From Terfezia claveryi (Eukaryota; Ascomycota; Pezizomycetes; Pezizales; Pezizaceae), in NCBI GenBank assembly GCA_015179025.1, contig WHUX01000223.1, positions 1 through 64,000 of the forward strand: a stretch of DNA of 64,000 nt. The letters are read 5' to 3'. The translations under genes and the position numbers were made by a program. The notes under the pieces are model-generated. The model did no database searches, was not told the DNA's origin, and saw only the letters and a list, made by a program, of their open reading frames with translations. Below are positions 34,296 to 46,800 of the stretch, one piece after another (the stretch's first letter is position 1; the number at the start of each line of letters is the position of its first letter).

Positions 34296-34422
34296 ATTGC
34301 GTGCTGCGGTGGGAGACTTTCCCACGTGGTCACCCACTGCAGTACTAGCCTGGCGATCTGAAGCTTAGATATGGCAGAGCGGACGGGATGCCTCGTTTTC
34401 TTCAGTCTATGGTCGTAGATGT
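34296..34422 (-). rRNA. 5S rRNA gene or pseudogene
   Basis: Read on the minus strand from 34422, the sequence has the fungal 5S order: CTACGACCATA at the 5' end, GGCATCCCGTCCGCTCTGCC, AAGCTTCAGATCGCC, GTACTGCAGTGGGTGACCAC and GTGGGAA, then a T-run (TTTTT at 34292-34288) as a pol III terminator. The internal control region seems intact. The 5' end has extra bases (ACATCTACGACC rather than ACATACGACC), and the 3' end does not pair well with it, so it may be a pseudogene. Dispersed single 5S genes are usual in filamentous ascomycetes. Confidence 0.75.
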
Positions 34423-34535
34423 CAAATGATGATGCACTCTCGATTTCATGTCACCTGTTCACTATCAAATTAGCTTACTTGGTTTTGTATCAAACCGAGT
34501 GATCCAATGATGTATACATACTGACTGTGAAAACA

Positions 34536-34588
34536 ATGGCCTCTTCTTCCAAATTTTCGGTCGTCCAACAGCATCAGGCATGGTCGGA
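34536..34588 (+). pseudogene. 5' part of a reading frame split by the LINE
   Basis: An ATG at 34536 opens MASSSKFSVVQQHQAWS and is interrupted by the LINE after TCGGA. The frame continues at 41606. I do not recognise the protein. Confidence 0.6.
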
Positions 34589-35013
34589 CACCGACATCAA
34601 TTTCGAAGGACTGAACGAAAAGTCGTTCACAACAGCGAAAAGGCTTCCGATTTCGGCGAAAAGCGCATTCTATTCGGCTCGAGACTCTGAGCTCGAATAT
34701 TTAATTCTTATAAGTTATCAATACAAACTACGAAATCCCCACGAGGGTAAAAACTTTGTTTACCTGGGCAATTGATTTCAGCGGATCCCTACGGCGCAAC
34801 CGTGTCCAGTTTCGATTGGCCGGAAGCGAGGTAGCTTCTTCTAGGTTTGATTCGTTCGTTAAGGCTAGCGCTTCTGAGGCTCTGCAAGCCTTTTAGGCTT
34901 AGTAGAGTTCTGCTTTCCTCGAGATAGGAAGCCAGTTGGTTGCGCGCTTTCCGTATTAGGGCGTTCTATTTAGTATACCCTCAAAATACCAAAAATACCC
35001 CGGGTTTTTATTT

Positions 35014-37832
35014 ATGGCTGGAGGAAAGGGAAAAGAGAGTTTACCGGTATATGGACCAGTAACTGATTGGGGAAGGAAGTCCAAGTTGATTATTGAATCA
35101 AAGGAAGACGGAAAGGTAATCAGGAAAAGACAATTCATCTTAGATGAAGCCAAAGGATGGGAGGCCTCAAAAAAATTCCAGAAGATGAATGGGAAGGAGA
35201 TTCTTTCAAAAGCTATAGAAAGGACACTACTCAAAGCTAGGGAGGAAGGGGCGGAAAATGATGAAGGTCTTGCTCTTTGGACCACATTCCTTGACCGCGA
35301 CTCCCAAGGGTTCGAGTTGGATGAGGTAGAGACTATTAAAGTGGATTCAGAAGAGGCTATGGAGAGAGTCTTGAATATCGCTTCAGGGGCTTATGCGATT
35401 CAGGAGGTTTTGGAGAAGGAGGGGGAATTCGAGTTCGAGATTGAGGAGGTAGAGGTAGAGGACCTAGTCATTGAAAGAGTCACCAGCAAGGTAAAACAGA
35501 CTGATACGGGAAAAATGGCATTGGGAAGCTGGGTTATGAAGACTCCGAAGAAGTCAATGGAGGCCAGGAAGGCCAGGGAAAAGCTATGGAAGCTGGAGTT
35601 ATCCACGATTCCGGACTCCCAAGATGAAGACGAAGTTCTGAGTGATGCTGAGTCAGTACAAGCAGCAGTCACCCCGACCCCAGTAAAGAAGAAGGCAGAT
35701 ATTGGCAAACTAGAGATCTCTTTCACTCCAGCCCCAGGAAGTCCAGCTAGAGTATTATCAATAAACGGAAATCCGGTAGACCAGGAAACGCTCAAGAAAA
35801 TGGAGGATAGCAGGTGGGCTCCCCCACCTGAGCCTAAGAGAAGACAGAGAAGTTGGTCAAAGAAGCAATGAAGAGGGCTAAAGAAACATGTGAGGACGAA
35901 GATGATTTGGAGTCAGAAAAGGAAGAGGAAGATGAAGATGAAGGATCGGAGGATGAGGAGGGGGACACAGGGATGAATGATCTCGGAGTAGGAAGTTTTG
36001 CGGAACCATATTCGGGAAGGGACCGAGCAGAGGAACTCCTAGTTATTATCAAGAACGAGGAAACCTTGATTGATGCAGGAAAGGTGAAGGGAAAGAAGTC
36101 CCCAGATCTATTCAGGGCAGTCAGAGCAGCGGAAGCGAACATAGTTAGCGCAGGGTATATGATTGCACAAGAGGGGGGACTAGGTAAAGGCTGGGACTTG
36201 ATTATGGATGAAGTCAAGTTCGGTCTTGAGGATGCTAAAGAGAAGGATGCGGTTTACAGAAAAGCTTGGGATGCAAAACAGATCTATGAAAGAGTTTTGC
36301 ATAATAAGGAAAGGGAAGTTAACCGCAAGTTAACTAGGAAGGTGGACGAGATGCAGGAAGGGCTAGCCAAAATCCTTACCCACCTTGGTATCGCGGATTA
36401 TAAGGTAGAAAAAAGGATGAAGGCTAAGATCGAACAGGATAGAAGGGATAGTAAGGAGAAAAAGAGAGTAGCAGAGGAGAGAAAGTCGCTAAGGGAAATG
36501 ATCCAGAAGGAAGAAGAGACGGCAACGGCTAGAAAGAAAGCTCTTCAGGAGATGAACCTAAAAAAGAAGGCGGCAGATGAAGCAGATCAGTTAGCAAGGA
36601 AGATAAAAGAAGAGGCAGAGGCCAGTATCGCGGAGCTAGAATCTGGCTTAGGAGAAACGACAAGTAAAGAGGTAGAAAAGGCAATTAAGGAACAAATTGC
36701 AAAGATCAAAGAGGTGGTAGGAGCCTCCCAGAAGAATGCAGAGGAAGCAGGAGAAGTAGTAGGACAGGAAGGCTTTTGTCTCAAAGAGGGCAAAACACAC
36801 CGGAAAATCGAGATCACCATCTGCCATAAAGCCGAGATTACTATGGCAATGGAGAAGTCTCTCCCGGCGGCAGTTATGAGAGTTACGGCAGCCCTCAATG
36901 CGAAACTCAGGACCTTGGGAAGGAAACAATGGGAGGTGGAAGCCAAAGTGGATCGGTCAGTCTCAGGTAAAGAGACGTTATGGAAACTCGGGAAGGTCCC
37001 AAGTGACATCAGGGTTTATGATGCCTTAGAATGGCTCTTAGAACAGGCAATCCCGGTGATGAAATCAGCAGAAAGAGGTTGGATTTCGAGAGCCTCAACG
37101 GTTAGGGTTGTAGCTAGGTTCCTGATCGGAAGTGTCAGTATGTCCATGGAAGAAGTTGAGGGAGCCTTGAGGAAAGAAAATTCAAACATTAAGTGGGGGG
37201 ATAGAGATAATATCCGCTTAGTATACAATGATTGGAAGATTGAGATCGGGTCAGCGGCAGAGGCAGATAGATTGGTACGAGACGGACTGAAGTGGAAAGG
37301 AAAGAAGATTGCAGTCTTCACAGAGGCAGGGTATAAAAAGGCCGTTCCTGCAAGTGTCAGCAAATCAGGAGGGGAAGGCTTAAGCAATACATCATCTCCA
37401 CTCCCAACAGGGCCTAAGAAGTGGAGAGAAGGAACCCACCAGACAGGAAGACCGTTACAAGCAAGGAAGGTTGTGGATAAGAACACGGTCTGTTATAATT
37501 GTCAAGGCAGAGGCCACATGGCAGTAGTCTGCAAGAATCCTTGGAGGTCTCGAAACGCACCAGTCCCCTCAACGCACAAGAGGACATATATAGGGCAGCC
37601 GGGTCCATCTAATCAGAAGAAACAAAGGGAAGAAAAGGAGAAGAGTACCTCAGCGGAGAAGGTAGCCCAAGTTCCTAAGGTTGTAGAACTTGATAATTCG
37701 GAAGAGTCTGATGAGGAAGATGAGTCATGGGATGGGACGGTGGAGAGAGCATATAAGCAAGGAGACAGCGATTGGTTCCCAGATGATGAGAACAAGACTA
37801 AAGGAAAGGGGAAGCCTGTTAATGTCTGGTAA
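35014..37832 (+). pseudogene. LINE ORF1 (gag-like, zinc knuckle), one frame change
   Basis: The first frame starts at ATG 35014 (285 residues, MAGGKGKESLPVYGPVTDWG) and overlaps a second frame (35853-37832, 659 residues) by 19 bp. The second is acidic at first, then strongly coiled-coil (Lys/Glu rich, about 36240-36760), and ends with a zinc knuckle VCYNCQGRGHMAVVCKNP (CX2CX4HX4C, 37485-37540). LINE ORF1 proteins bind element RNA. The shift at 35853-35871 is probably a mutation; programmed frameshifting cannot be excluded from one copy. Confidence 0.8.
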
Positions 37833-38667
37833 GCTCAGAATAGCGTACCAGAACGTGTGTGGGTCCCATCAAAATACACACGTTCTGCTAGAATGGGCTA
37901 AGGGAATGAAGGTAGATATCGTTTTTGTTGGGGAAGCTTGGGTTAACCCAGACGGAAGTGGAACACAAATGCACTCAGCATACAAACTGGGCTCCTCGGT
38001 CCGAAAAGGGAAAAGGGTTATGGTTTACTGGAGAAGGGAAGTAGATATGGAGATTATCAAAGATGAAGATCAGCTGGTAGTCGTGGAAGTAGGAGGGGGT
38101 AGAATAGGGGGAGTATATAGAAAAGGAGGTACAAATAGGGAAAAAACGGAAAGGTTCTTCAACAGGGCGTTAAGAACAATTGGGTTAGGAAAAGGATGCC
38201 TTATTGGGGACTGGAACGCTCACCACGAGACTTGGAGTTTAGGGGGAAATAGAGACATGCCAGGGACAGTTCTAGCGGAACTTATGGAGGAGAATGGTTT
38301 GGAATTGGCAGGAGGAAACGGGGCAACATGGGAAAGAGTAAGGAACGGGGACTTAGAACAGAGCAGGATTGACTTAGCTTTCGTCAGGGATTCGGTAATC
38401 CCTACAACGAGTCAGGCGAAACTAACGTCAGATCACTGGGTGGTATGGCAAGACTTTGAGTGGACGGTTAAAACGGAGGAGCAGAGGAGAAAGGCAGTGG
38501 ACTGGGATAAGCTGGATAGCCTGATACAAATGGTTCTGGATTCCTCTGAGAGTACGAAGGAGGAGTGGTATGAAGGCTTAAAGGGACAGACGGCTTACAA
38601 AAAGCTTTTATCACTCAGAAAATTAGTGGGTAAAGAGCTTAGGATTTCGGGAAAGAGTAAGCTATAG
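37822..38667 (+). pseudogene. LINE ORF2: APE-type endonuclease domain
   Basis: Frame from the ATG at 37822, which overlaps the ORF1 stop by about 11 bases, a common fungal LINE arrangement. Motifs in order: LRIAYQNVCG (Asn), IVFVGEAWV (Glu), LIGDWNAHHETW (Asp/Asn/His), SRIDLAFV and LTSDHWVV (Asp-His). These are the catalytic residues of the exonuclease-endonuclease-phosphatase fold that nicks target DNA. The frame ends in TAG at 38665-38667, continuing in frame after it, so the stop is a mutation. Confidence 0.88.
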
Positions 38668-41399
38668 TGGGATGAAGAACTCTCAATTCAGCTCAAGAGA
38701 ACCAGAAAGAGTAGGAAAGACAGGGAGGACGGACTATCACAAGAGGTTAGAGTCAAGAGATGGAAAGCAGAACAGGTCAAGATGAGAAGGATGGTAAAAG
38801 AGAAGAAGCAGGCCTGCTGGCAGAAGTTTTGTGAGGAAAACGGGGAGAAAGATCCTTGGGAAGTGACCAAATGGGCGAAGGATCCATGGAGACTTAAAGG
38901 GTCGATGGGCAAGCTTAAAGATAGGGGGGGATTAGAGTTAGACTCGGACGAGGATAAGGTCAAGGGACTAGTAAGAGACCATTTCGGATGGGAGGAATCT
39001 GGTCGCCAAGTAGGAATAGAAAGGGAAAGGAACGGAGTAGAGTTTGAAGGTCGACTGGGAAAGGAAGATTCAGATGAGGTCGAAGGGTAGGTCAAAGAAG
39101 CTCTCGCCAAAACAAGCAATGCTTCAGCACCGGGTCCAGACGGCATCAGCTACAGGTTTATTAAGGCAGTCATGAAAACCCCCCTTGGTAAAGCATTAAT
39201 CAAAGAAGTGGTAGAGAATATCAAGGCAGGGAGAGCCCCGAAGGAATGGCAGGATAGCAAAGTGGTTTGATCCCGAAGCCGGGAAAGGATCATAATACAA
39301 CAAAAGGTTGGAGACCAATCAATTTGATAAATTGCATTGGCAAGCTGGGAGAGAAGGTCATTGCGGATAGATTACAAGGGGCGGGCTTATTCCATAGACA
39401 CCAGTTTGGATCAGTCAAGGGAAGAAGCGCAATCGAGGCAGCCCTTCGAGTCATCACTAGAGCTCAAAGATGCATGGCTAGTAGAGGAGCAGTTGGGTGG
39501 GGATTTTGGGACGTGCAAGGAGGCTTTCAGAATGCAAGAGAAGAGGACGTAATAAGGCAACTAGGAAAATCGGAGGAAGGCAAAAAGTGGATCCCTTATG
39601 TTCGGGAATTTTTTAGGACTAGGGAATTTGAGATTGAATGGGATGGTAAGGTAAGAGGAATAGGTAGGACCAACTTAGGAGTCCCACAAGGTTCACCACT
39701 ATCACCAGTAATTTTCCTCATTTGGATGGCACCAATCTTAGAGGAAATGGAAAAAGAGATTAGGGAGTTTACAGAAGCGGAGGTGGAGTTACCCTCATAT
39801 GTGGATGATATTCAGGCAGGACTATGCATCTGGGATGAAGCAAGGGCAAAAGTTGTTGATATGGATCAACTCCTCCACTACGTTGACCTCGTTATTAACA
39901 GGGTGGCAGCATCACACAATCTCCCCCTTGAACGGTCAAAGCATGAAGAGCTAGTCTTGAGAAGGAAAAGAAGGAAGAAGAATAAGGACGTGAAGATGGT
40001 AAAGTGGCTTGGAATAATCATGGATGAGAGCTTGACCTTCCGGGAACACTGGAAAGCAAGAATTCAGAAGGCTAGGTCAATGCTAGGGAGATGCAATGGG
40101 ATCGGGAACTCCCAATGGGGAATCAGCCCAATGAGCTGGAGGAACTTATATACCGGTATGATAAGAGCAATTGCTCTCTGGGGCTCGGAATTAGGATGGA
40201 GAGGTCAGCGAGACTGGGAAAGAGAGTTTGAAAGTCTTCAGTACCAAGCCCTTAGAAAATGTACAGGAGCTACGAGAGGCTCCGAGAAAAGGTTGGTTAG
40301 CCAGATTGCTGGAGTTGAAAGTCCGGATTTGGCTATGAAGGCAGGACAGGCCAGGCTGTTAGGGAAGATTCTCAAAGATCCAACAGCGGTGGGAGATTTG
40401 ATCAAGGATGAAGAGGGAGGAATAACAACAGCTGTCACAACCCTGTTACGGAGAGTGGAGGAGGTGGCAGGCAAAAAATTCAGGCTTAGTTTCGGAGGAC
40501 CTTGTGAGAAGGTGAATATTCCAGAGGTTAACTTCGGACTAGGGGAGAGAGATGACAAGGGGGTATGGCAAAAGAAGATTTACGAAGCTGGAGTAGACCA
40601 TTCAACAGTCTTCACGGATGGAAGCATGAATGAGTATGGCAATGTCGGAGGAGGATGGTGGAACCCGGACTTGGTACAGGGAGGGGATCTAGGGATGGGG
40701 AAGACAGCGACAGTATGGGACGGAGAGATTGGAGGCATGATAGGAGCCCTTAGGTTTGGACCCAGAGATAAAAAGGTTATTATTCTCTCGGATTCACAGG
40801 CAGCGATTGCAGCAGTAAAAGTTGCGGGAAAAAGAGGAAAAGCCAGGACGAGACACCTTAGACAGGTGGTGGAAGATATCCACAAGAGACAAGAGATCTT
40901 GGGCCCAAATGCTGTAACCCTAGGTTGGGTGAAGGCGCATGTTGGAATCCACGGAAATGAGAAAGCAGACAGAATGGCCAAAAGGGGGGCAAATAAGGAG
41001 TCACGGGATACCCTGGTCACAGAGGGGGGGCTAAGGCAGGCATGGACAAAAAGAAGGAAAGCGGAAAGGGAGGAAAAGGGGGCTGGGTTAGGGAGGACTC
41101 TCAAATGGAACAGGAAAGCCCTCCTGAACTACACCCAATGTCGGACAGGTAAAGGTAGGCTGGGGTGGTGGAGGTACACTTTAGACAACTATGAAGATCC
41201 AACTTGTGCACACTGTCTTCAACTCGAAACAGGCTCACATGTCGCTCTAACATGCTCAGCAGGGGAATGGCTAGGCAGAAGGTGGAGCTCGTGGGAGCAA
41301 GCAGATGACAAGGAGGTGTGGCAACGCATAGAGAAGAGGGAGGATGGAGATTACTTAGTCGACAGGGTGGAGGAATTTTTCACTTTGTTAAATCTCTGA
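38668..41399 (+). pseudogene. LINE ORF2: reverse transcriptase, RNase H, CCHC
   Basis: After the stop at 38667 the frame runs on to a second TAG at 39088-39090, then SNASAPGPDGISYRF (RT start). A one-base loss near 39268 shifts to the 710-residue frame ending at 41399. That frame holds PKPGKDHNTTKGWRPINL, GVPQGSPLSPVIFLIW, the catalytic SYVDDIQAG (39796), and a complete RNase H: FTDGSMNE (40613), WDGEIGGM, ILSDSQAA and WVKAHVGIHGNEKAD. The end has CAHCLQLETGSHVALTC, a CCHC-type zinc motif typical of Tad-like elements. Confidence 0.9.
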
Positions 41400-41605
41400 T
41401 TTCTCGGCCTCTAAGGTTAATTGTAGGATTTCGTGCAGATTTGTTAGGGGAGGGCCGGTGATGGGCGTGGAGGTGGAGGTTTTTCTCTACCCGTTGTTCC
41501 GTGGGCTTTCTGAGTCTTTTAAGATAAAGAAACGGGACCGCCGCATGACAATTTGTCGAATCGGCGTATAGACTTTAAAAAAAAAAAAAAAAAGGCATGG
41601 TCGGA

Positions 41606-41849
41606 GCTTGACTGGTTACACCTCAGGGTAGCTCCCGCGCATATTGAAGGATTACTCCCCTTTTCTCTTCAAGCTGAACCTACAGCCAATATCAGGGACC
41701 TACAAGATGTTCTACAGTGTGAGGAGAAATCTAGAATTCAATGCAGGTGTCTGCATGTTCAGCACAGGATCACTGACTTTCTGGTGCCTCCTCTCCTTGA
41801 CATTCCTGCCTCCACACCTACTACTCTCGTTTGGATATTTCTTGTTTAG
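41606..41849 (+). pseudogene. 3' part of the reading frame split by the LINE
   Basis: If one target duplicate and the LINE are removed, the 34536 frame passes directly into ELDWLHLRVAPAHIEGLLPF and on to a stop at 41849, about 98 residues in all. Part of it is cysteine-containing (QCRCLHVQH). Further introns are possible. The protein is not recognised; the only evidence for it being a gene is the preserved frame. Confidence 0.5.
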
Positions 41850-42320
41850 ATATGCTTGTATCGAGAGTCCTCTGTATGTACAACAGTATACCGGTATACT
41901 CTGCTCTAGGTCAGTTGGGGAAGACTGAGAAAGTCAGGTGATCAAAACTCTCAATGGATTGACTAAGCAAGTCTAGGCCAAAACAGGTGACTATCTGGGA
42001 TTAAACAAAAAAAAATTATGAAAGATGCTGCAAGTTGTGGTTTGATATACTTGCTGGTACATAGTCACAACAAATAGAACACATATCACATATTATCACA
42101 CATTCGAATCGATATCACTAGTTCAATCTCATTTTCTGTTCAGCTCAGACAAGGCCACCGGTGACTCAGTATCACGAGACTTGCAGCCGAGCCGCTCTTC
42201 CCCCCCTGTTCCTTCATAGAAGTAAAAATGGGATTCCAGATTGCAGTCGTTTGCATGGAGAACAGGGTTTGCAGGTCTCACTCCCCCACAATTCATGCGT
42301 TGGAAGCTTGTTTTCAAACT
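41850..42320. other. Gene-free interval
   Basis: No coding or RNA feature seen. Confidence 0.4.
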
Positions 42321-42323
42321 CAA

Positions 42324-42565
42324 CTACCGTATTATCTCGAGTTATTCGCTAGCGTAATTTCAATGTGAGCTCCATAGCAAGAGTGTTTCTGGTGAGCTTA
42401 ACTACGGTAAGGGACTTCACCAGAAGGATGCGATCTGCCTCTCCAACAGGTTTAGATTTGTCGAGCAATACAGCAGCCACCAGCATTTGCCATACAAATA
42501 TATCTTGGCGCACTACCGGGTATGCAGCTCACATCGAAATTACGCTAGCCGATAACTCGCGGTAG
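42324..42565. mobile_element. MITE, 242 bp, about 40-bp terminal inverted repeats
   Basis: The left end (CTACCG, then GAGTTATTCGCTAGCGTAAT and TTCAATGTGAGCT) is repeated inverted at the right end (AGCTCACATCGAAATTACGC, TAGCCGATAACTCGCGGTAG) with a few mismatches and one 3-base indel. No coding capacity. Ends can be read as TA-CCG...CGG-TA, which would fit a Tc1/mariner TA target, but the sequence does not force that choice. Confidence 0.75.
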
Positions 42566-42734
42566 TGTGAAGTGGAAACGTCAGAGTGCAGTCGAACAAA
42601 TTCCGGGGCAAAATGTCTTCGTATTTAAAATTATTATCATTTTATATTATGCTCAGGAGAAGAGTGCATGGAGCTACAGCTCGGTGGCAAAAAAAAACAT
42701 ACCCTGCATAAAATAAAAGGCATGGAATATCTAC

Positions 42735-42752
42735 GTACGGAGTACTCCGTAC
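42735..42752. other. Perfect 18-bp palindrome GTACGGAGTACTCCGTAC
   Basis: An exact inverted sequence in a non-coding interval. Half-site relatives are seen at 47384 (ACTCCGTACTAG) and 61577 (GGAGTACCGTACC). It may be a recombination scar, a protein site or a transposon end. Confidence 0.8.
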
Positions 42753-43809
42753 AAAAATCTCCTATGCAACGTTTGGACCTCTAAATGCAGGGGAGGGTAT
42801 GATTTATTTTGCCACCTAACTGTAGATACTGATACGGAGGTTTTCAGGGGCAATACGGTATACTCATCAGTGGACTTAGGTACACCATGGGCTAAGGCCT
42901 ACCTACTCCGTTCAACGCCATCAATCGGTTCGATCAAGCCGGAATGAAGCATCCTTCATTTGCTGTGCAGAAATCTAGGAACCGGCACCGCAATGAGCAT
43001 AGCAAATGCATGGATTGGTATTTTAAGGACAACACCTTCTGCAAACCTATTCTCGTCCAACAGCCAACGACTTGTACATAGTCAATTCGAGCGCCCTGCA
43101 CCAGTTAGATTTCAAACAGGGGATTCTGAGTGGAAATCCTCTACCTATCTTCAGCTGTTATAACTGGTTTCAGTTGCAAACTGTTGGGAAAGCCCAATTA
43201 AGCGGGAGAGGCGCCCGCGGGCCGAACCACAGCCCAACCTGTTAATTAGACGCACCAAAGAAGTCTCTATGCGAGGGCACGCCAGACGTAAAATGAGGTG
43301 GTGTTAGAAAATCGTCTCCCCAAATGGTTCCTACTCGCTTTGGCCATTTCTATTTATTCCTGCGAGCGCGTTTAATCAAGGGGCCCGCTTCTGAAACGCC
43401 GACTAGGGGGAAATCCCAGCTCCTACGTGCGATGTGCAGTTCGCCCCATGCTGATTTTAGTTCCCGCCGTGTAACAATGCTGCGCATACATAAGTCTAGT
43501 ACCGGTCTATTATCACCTTGCTCGTCACCAGTACCAGTGGTGTTTACTTCTTCATTGATTGTTGACTTGCAGTTCAGTTGGCTTAAGCGATTTCTCAGAA
43601 AATATATTGCTATACCAGTGCCGGCAAGATAATATTGGAAAGAAAGCAATAATAATAAGGTAATTGCAGGACTTCAGGGGGAAGTGTGCAGGAGACGGGG
43701 TCGTATCACAGAACGGAACAGAACGTATTCATCTACCTCAAAATAACTGGACAGCCGCCTATATACTATATACTGCAAGATATACATATCAATACGGCAG
43801 AAGAATCCA
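42753..43809. other. Gene-free interval and CorA-like gene upstream region
   Basis: No coding frame recognised; the last few hundred bases must contain the promoter of the gene at 43810. TATATACTATATACTGC lies at about 43758-43775, a possible TATA-like element. Confidence 0.4.
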
Positions 43810-46800
43810 ATGTCACCATCTCCCGTCTCTACCGCCGCGGCAACAGCGCTTCCCTCGCCCCGCCTTGCCCCTCCCGTTGATAATTACGCAAGCTCATTAG
43901 CATCGAACCCACGTGCCTCAGTATCTCAAAGCGACCTACATAGTGACCTCCGCGAACTTCGCGCGAAGGCAAAACGCTGGACACGATGGTCCCGGAACCC
44001 TCTGTCAGAAGAGCTGCAATATGGGGATGGTGGGGAAGGACCTACAGGCTCAGCAGCCGAGACAGCAGTTGATGTTGATCTTCATGATGTAGTTGAGAGA
44101 GGTATGTACGGTTCAATTCTTGATAGCCTTCACTAGCTGCTCACCACCCAATCCTGCAAATAGCGCTTCATAACTTCAAAATTCCTTTTGAAGCCTTCTC
44201 CCCCGAATGGGCGTCAACCTCCCACAAGGAGCAGCCACTATCACAATCACTAGAAGATATCCGTCCGCGGATTGAGTCAAATCTGGATCGCATAGGCAGC
44301 TACCAACGCGGCCACGATGGCGCAGCAGGAAAATCCTCCACAACGTCTACTAGTGCCCCTTCACACTGGGAGTTTACAAAAGCAAATATTCTTGCCCTTC
44401 AAAAAATCGATGCTTGGCTACAGAAATCTGAACACCCTTTATGCGATGATGTGCGAAGCTGGTTGTGGCGCGGCGTGCACCTCATAATTGAATTCTTGAC
44501 ATCGCCAGACAATAATGTTGCTGGGGGATTATGGACCTTGGAACAATTCTGCCAAGCACTGCAAGAGCTGTCTGTGGTACTCCCGAGTAGTTTGTACCGC
44601 GTCCCGAGCAGAGAGATACTCCATGAAAAGCAAGTTCAAGCTGTGACTGGATTTATTTATGCCGATGTCCTGGAGCTTATTGTATCGGTGGTTCGTGACG
44701 TGATTCTTCCGGTGCAGCCAGAGCAGAGCAGCCCTGGTGGTATTATTCGACAGGCAATAATGGGCAAGACAAGAGAGCATCACCACCATTTCACACGATG
44801 GAATCAGGGAGCAAGAATGTCGATTAATACCAATGTCCCTGCCACCGGAGGTTCAGCTCCCACCTCTCCTACCAGTAGCGTAGCAACGAAGAAGCAACCT
44901 TCGCTCCCAGAATGGAAGAACTGTTTGCGAACCGTTCTGGAGCAGGTTGGATATCACTCCAAGCTCTTGCAGAGGGAGCTTAGTCACCTACAGGTGAAGG
45001 AGAAAAGTGCTCGGTTCAGGGAGATTACCCAGCTCTTCGATAAAATCGAGGAGGCTGAAGACACTGAGAAGGAGTGTAGAAGGTGTCTGAGGGAAGTGGA
45101 ACAATTGATGGGAAACACTCCAAGTGACTACAAGCACCCTAATCGGAGGCGTTCAGATTCCTCGCAGAGTTCGGAAGAGCTGCCATTGAGCGAAGTAACC
45201 ATAAGGGCTGGCGGATCGGGACTGGGCGAGCATTTGGCAGGATTGGAGGAGAAACGGGTGGAGCTAGTTCGAAAATATAAAACAGCAAGACAGGAGAAAG
45301 AAGCAGCATGCGCGAAGTTGTATGAGGAGGCTGGCCACATTAAATGTGATGTGTGTACCTATACTGCCTTTGAAGATTCTGGACCAAAAGGGACACAGGA
45401 TCATGAGGTTGTATTTTCGTCGAATTTGAGAGAGTTTTCGAGTTTTATTGGTGGTGAGGGGATTGAAAACAGCGAAAGTGATAATAGTGAGGATTCGGGA
45501 GTTACAACCCAGCGAAAGGCTTTATTCAAGCTTTAGTAAGTAGCCATATCAAAGAGCTCAACCAATGCATTAGCAACTAATACGGCTTCTCAAGCGTCAC
45601 GAATGATTCTACAGTTGATTCACTGAAGGATGCTAACCCTCGGTTTCTATTGAATCGCCGAGGAAGAAAGGCCCTTGACGAAGAGCCTAATCTATGGTCA
45701 TTCGCAAGAATGCCTGGACATATAAATCCAAATTGTAAGTCTCATTCTACCTTATGGAAAGGAAAGCCACGGGAAAATTAACCCTCGATTTTCATGATAT
45801 AGGGAGATTTATAAAGACAAGTCTACCGAATCTAGAAAAAGGTTTTGGCTCAGAAGCCAGACGCTATGCGATGGAAGCTCGTGACGAGACATGTAAAACT
45901 TTCCCCCTTCTCCATATTTGCTCTCGACTGACTATTCCTAGCTTATTTCTATAATACTACTTGGAAGGTATATTGGTGCCAACCGCGTTCTCACGAAACT
46001 ACAGCATGTCCAGTAGCTATTCTCGTCCTCGCCGGGGATGATCTCCCTCTCAGTCGACCCGTTGACCCGTCTCCTAAAGCCCAGCATAACTTCGAAAGAG
46101 CTCGGCACGAACTCGTTGCGTATTATCGGCAAAACTTTCATGTTCCCCTGATTGAGCGTGGGAGCATTGTCTCTGCGGACAACCTCGCCGTCCAGATTTT
46201 GGGTGAGACAAAAAGGAGGTGGAGGGAGGTGCTAGATAGAATGCGGCATTTCGTGGATGTCCTTACTGATAGGTTGTACGTTCAAGCATCGAACTCCAGC
46301 TTAACTATGGGGGCTGCAGAGCAGCGCAAAGCTACAGAGGCATTGGCATCATACAATCATGCTGCTGGTCAGGTATTGAAGATTTTACTCAGGGTCAACA
46401 GCTATGAGAGTATGTTGATAGAGACGATGTCATATCTGAGCCAGTTGGGTGATGAGGACATGTTTCTTGGTGCCGGGAAACCAGATTTGCTCCAACTCCA
46501 TGATGAGAACGACGAAGGAAGCCCACATCACCACCAACCCACAAGTTGTACCAATACACGCAGTCAATCCCGCAATGGTTTATATGTTACGGCAAGGGCA
46601 CCGAAAGTCAAGTGGCAGGATATTAAACGAAGTCATCAAGATCTCCTTGAGTCTCTCAGATCAGCCAAGCGACAAGCCGACTCACTCAAAAGCCTCATTG
46701 ACCATGAACACTCCATGTACGAATCGCGAGTTTCGAACCAACACTCTTTGATCGCCAATATCCATGCAGCAGAAGCCACCAGACAAGCCGACGAAGCCGC

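Larger units (their letters stand above)
34589..41593 (+). mobile_element. Full-length Tad1-like LINE (7.0 kb)
   Basis: The element lies between two perfect copies of the 12-bp GGCATGGTCGGA (34577-34588 and 41594-41605) and ends in a 17-base A-run (41577-41593). It has a 5' leader of about 425 bp, ORF1 with a zinc knuckle, and ORF2 with APE-type endonuclease, reverse transcriptase, RNase H and a terminal CCHC. This order matches the Tad1 clade. ORF1 has one frame change and ORF2 two in-frame TAG stops and one single-base deletion, so the copy is probably not autonomous, though it looks recent: the target duplication is perfect. Confidence 0.93.
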
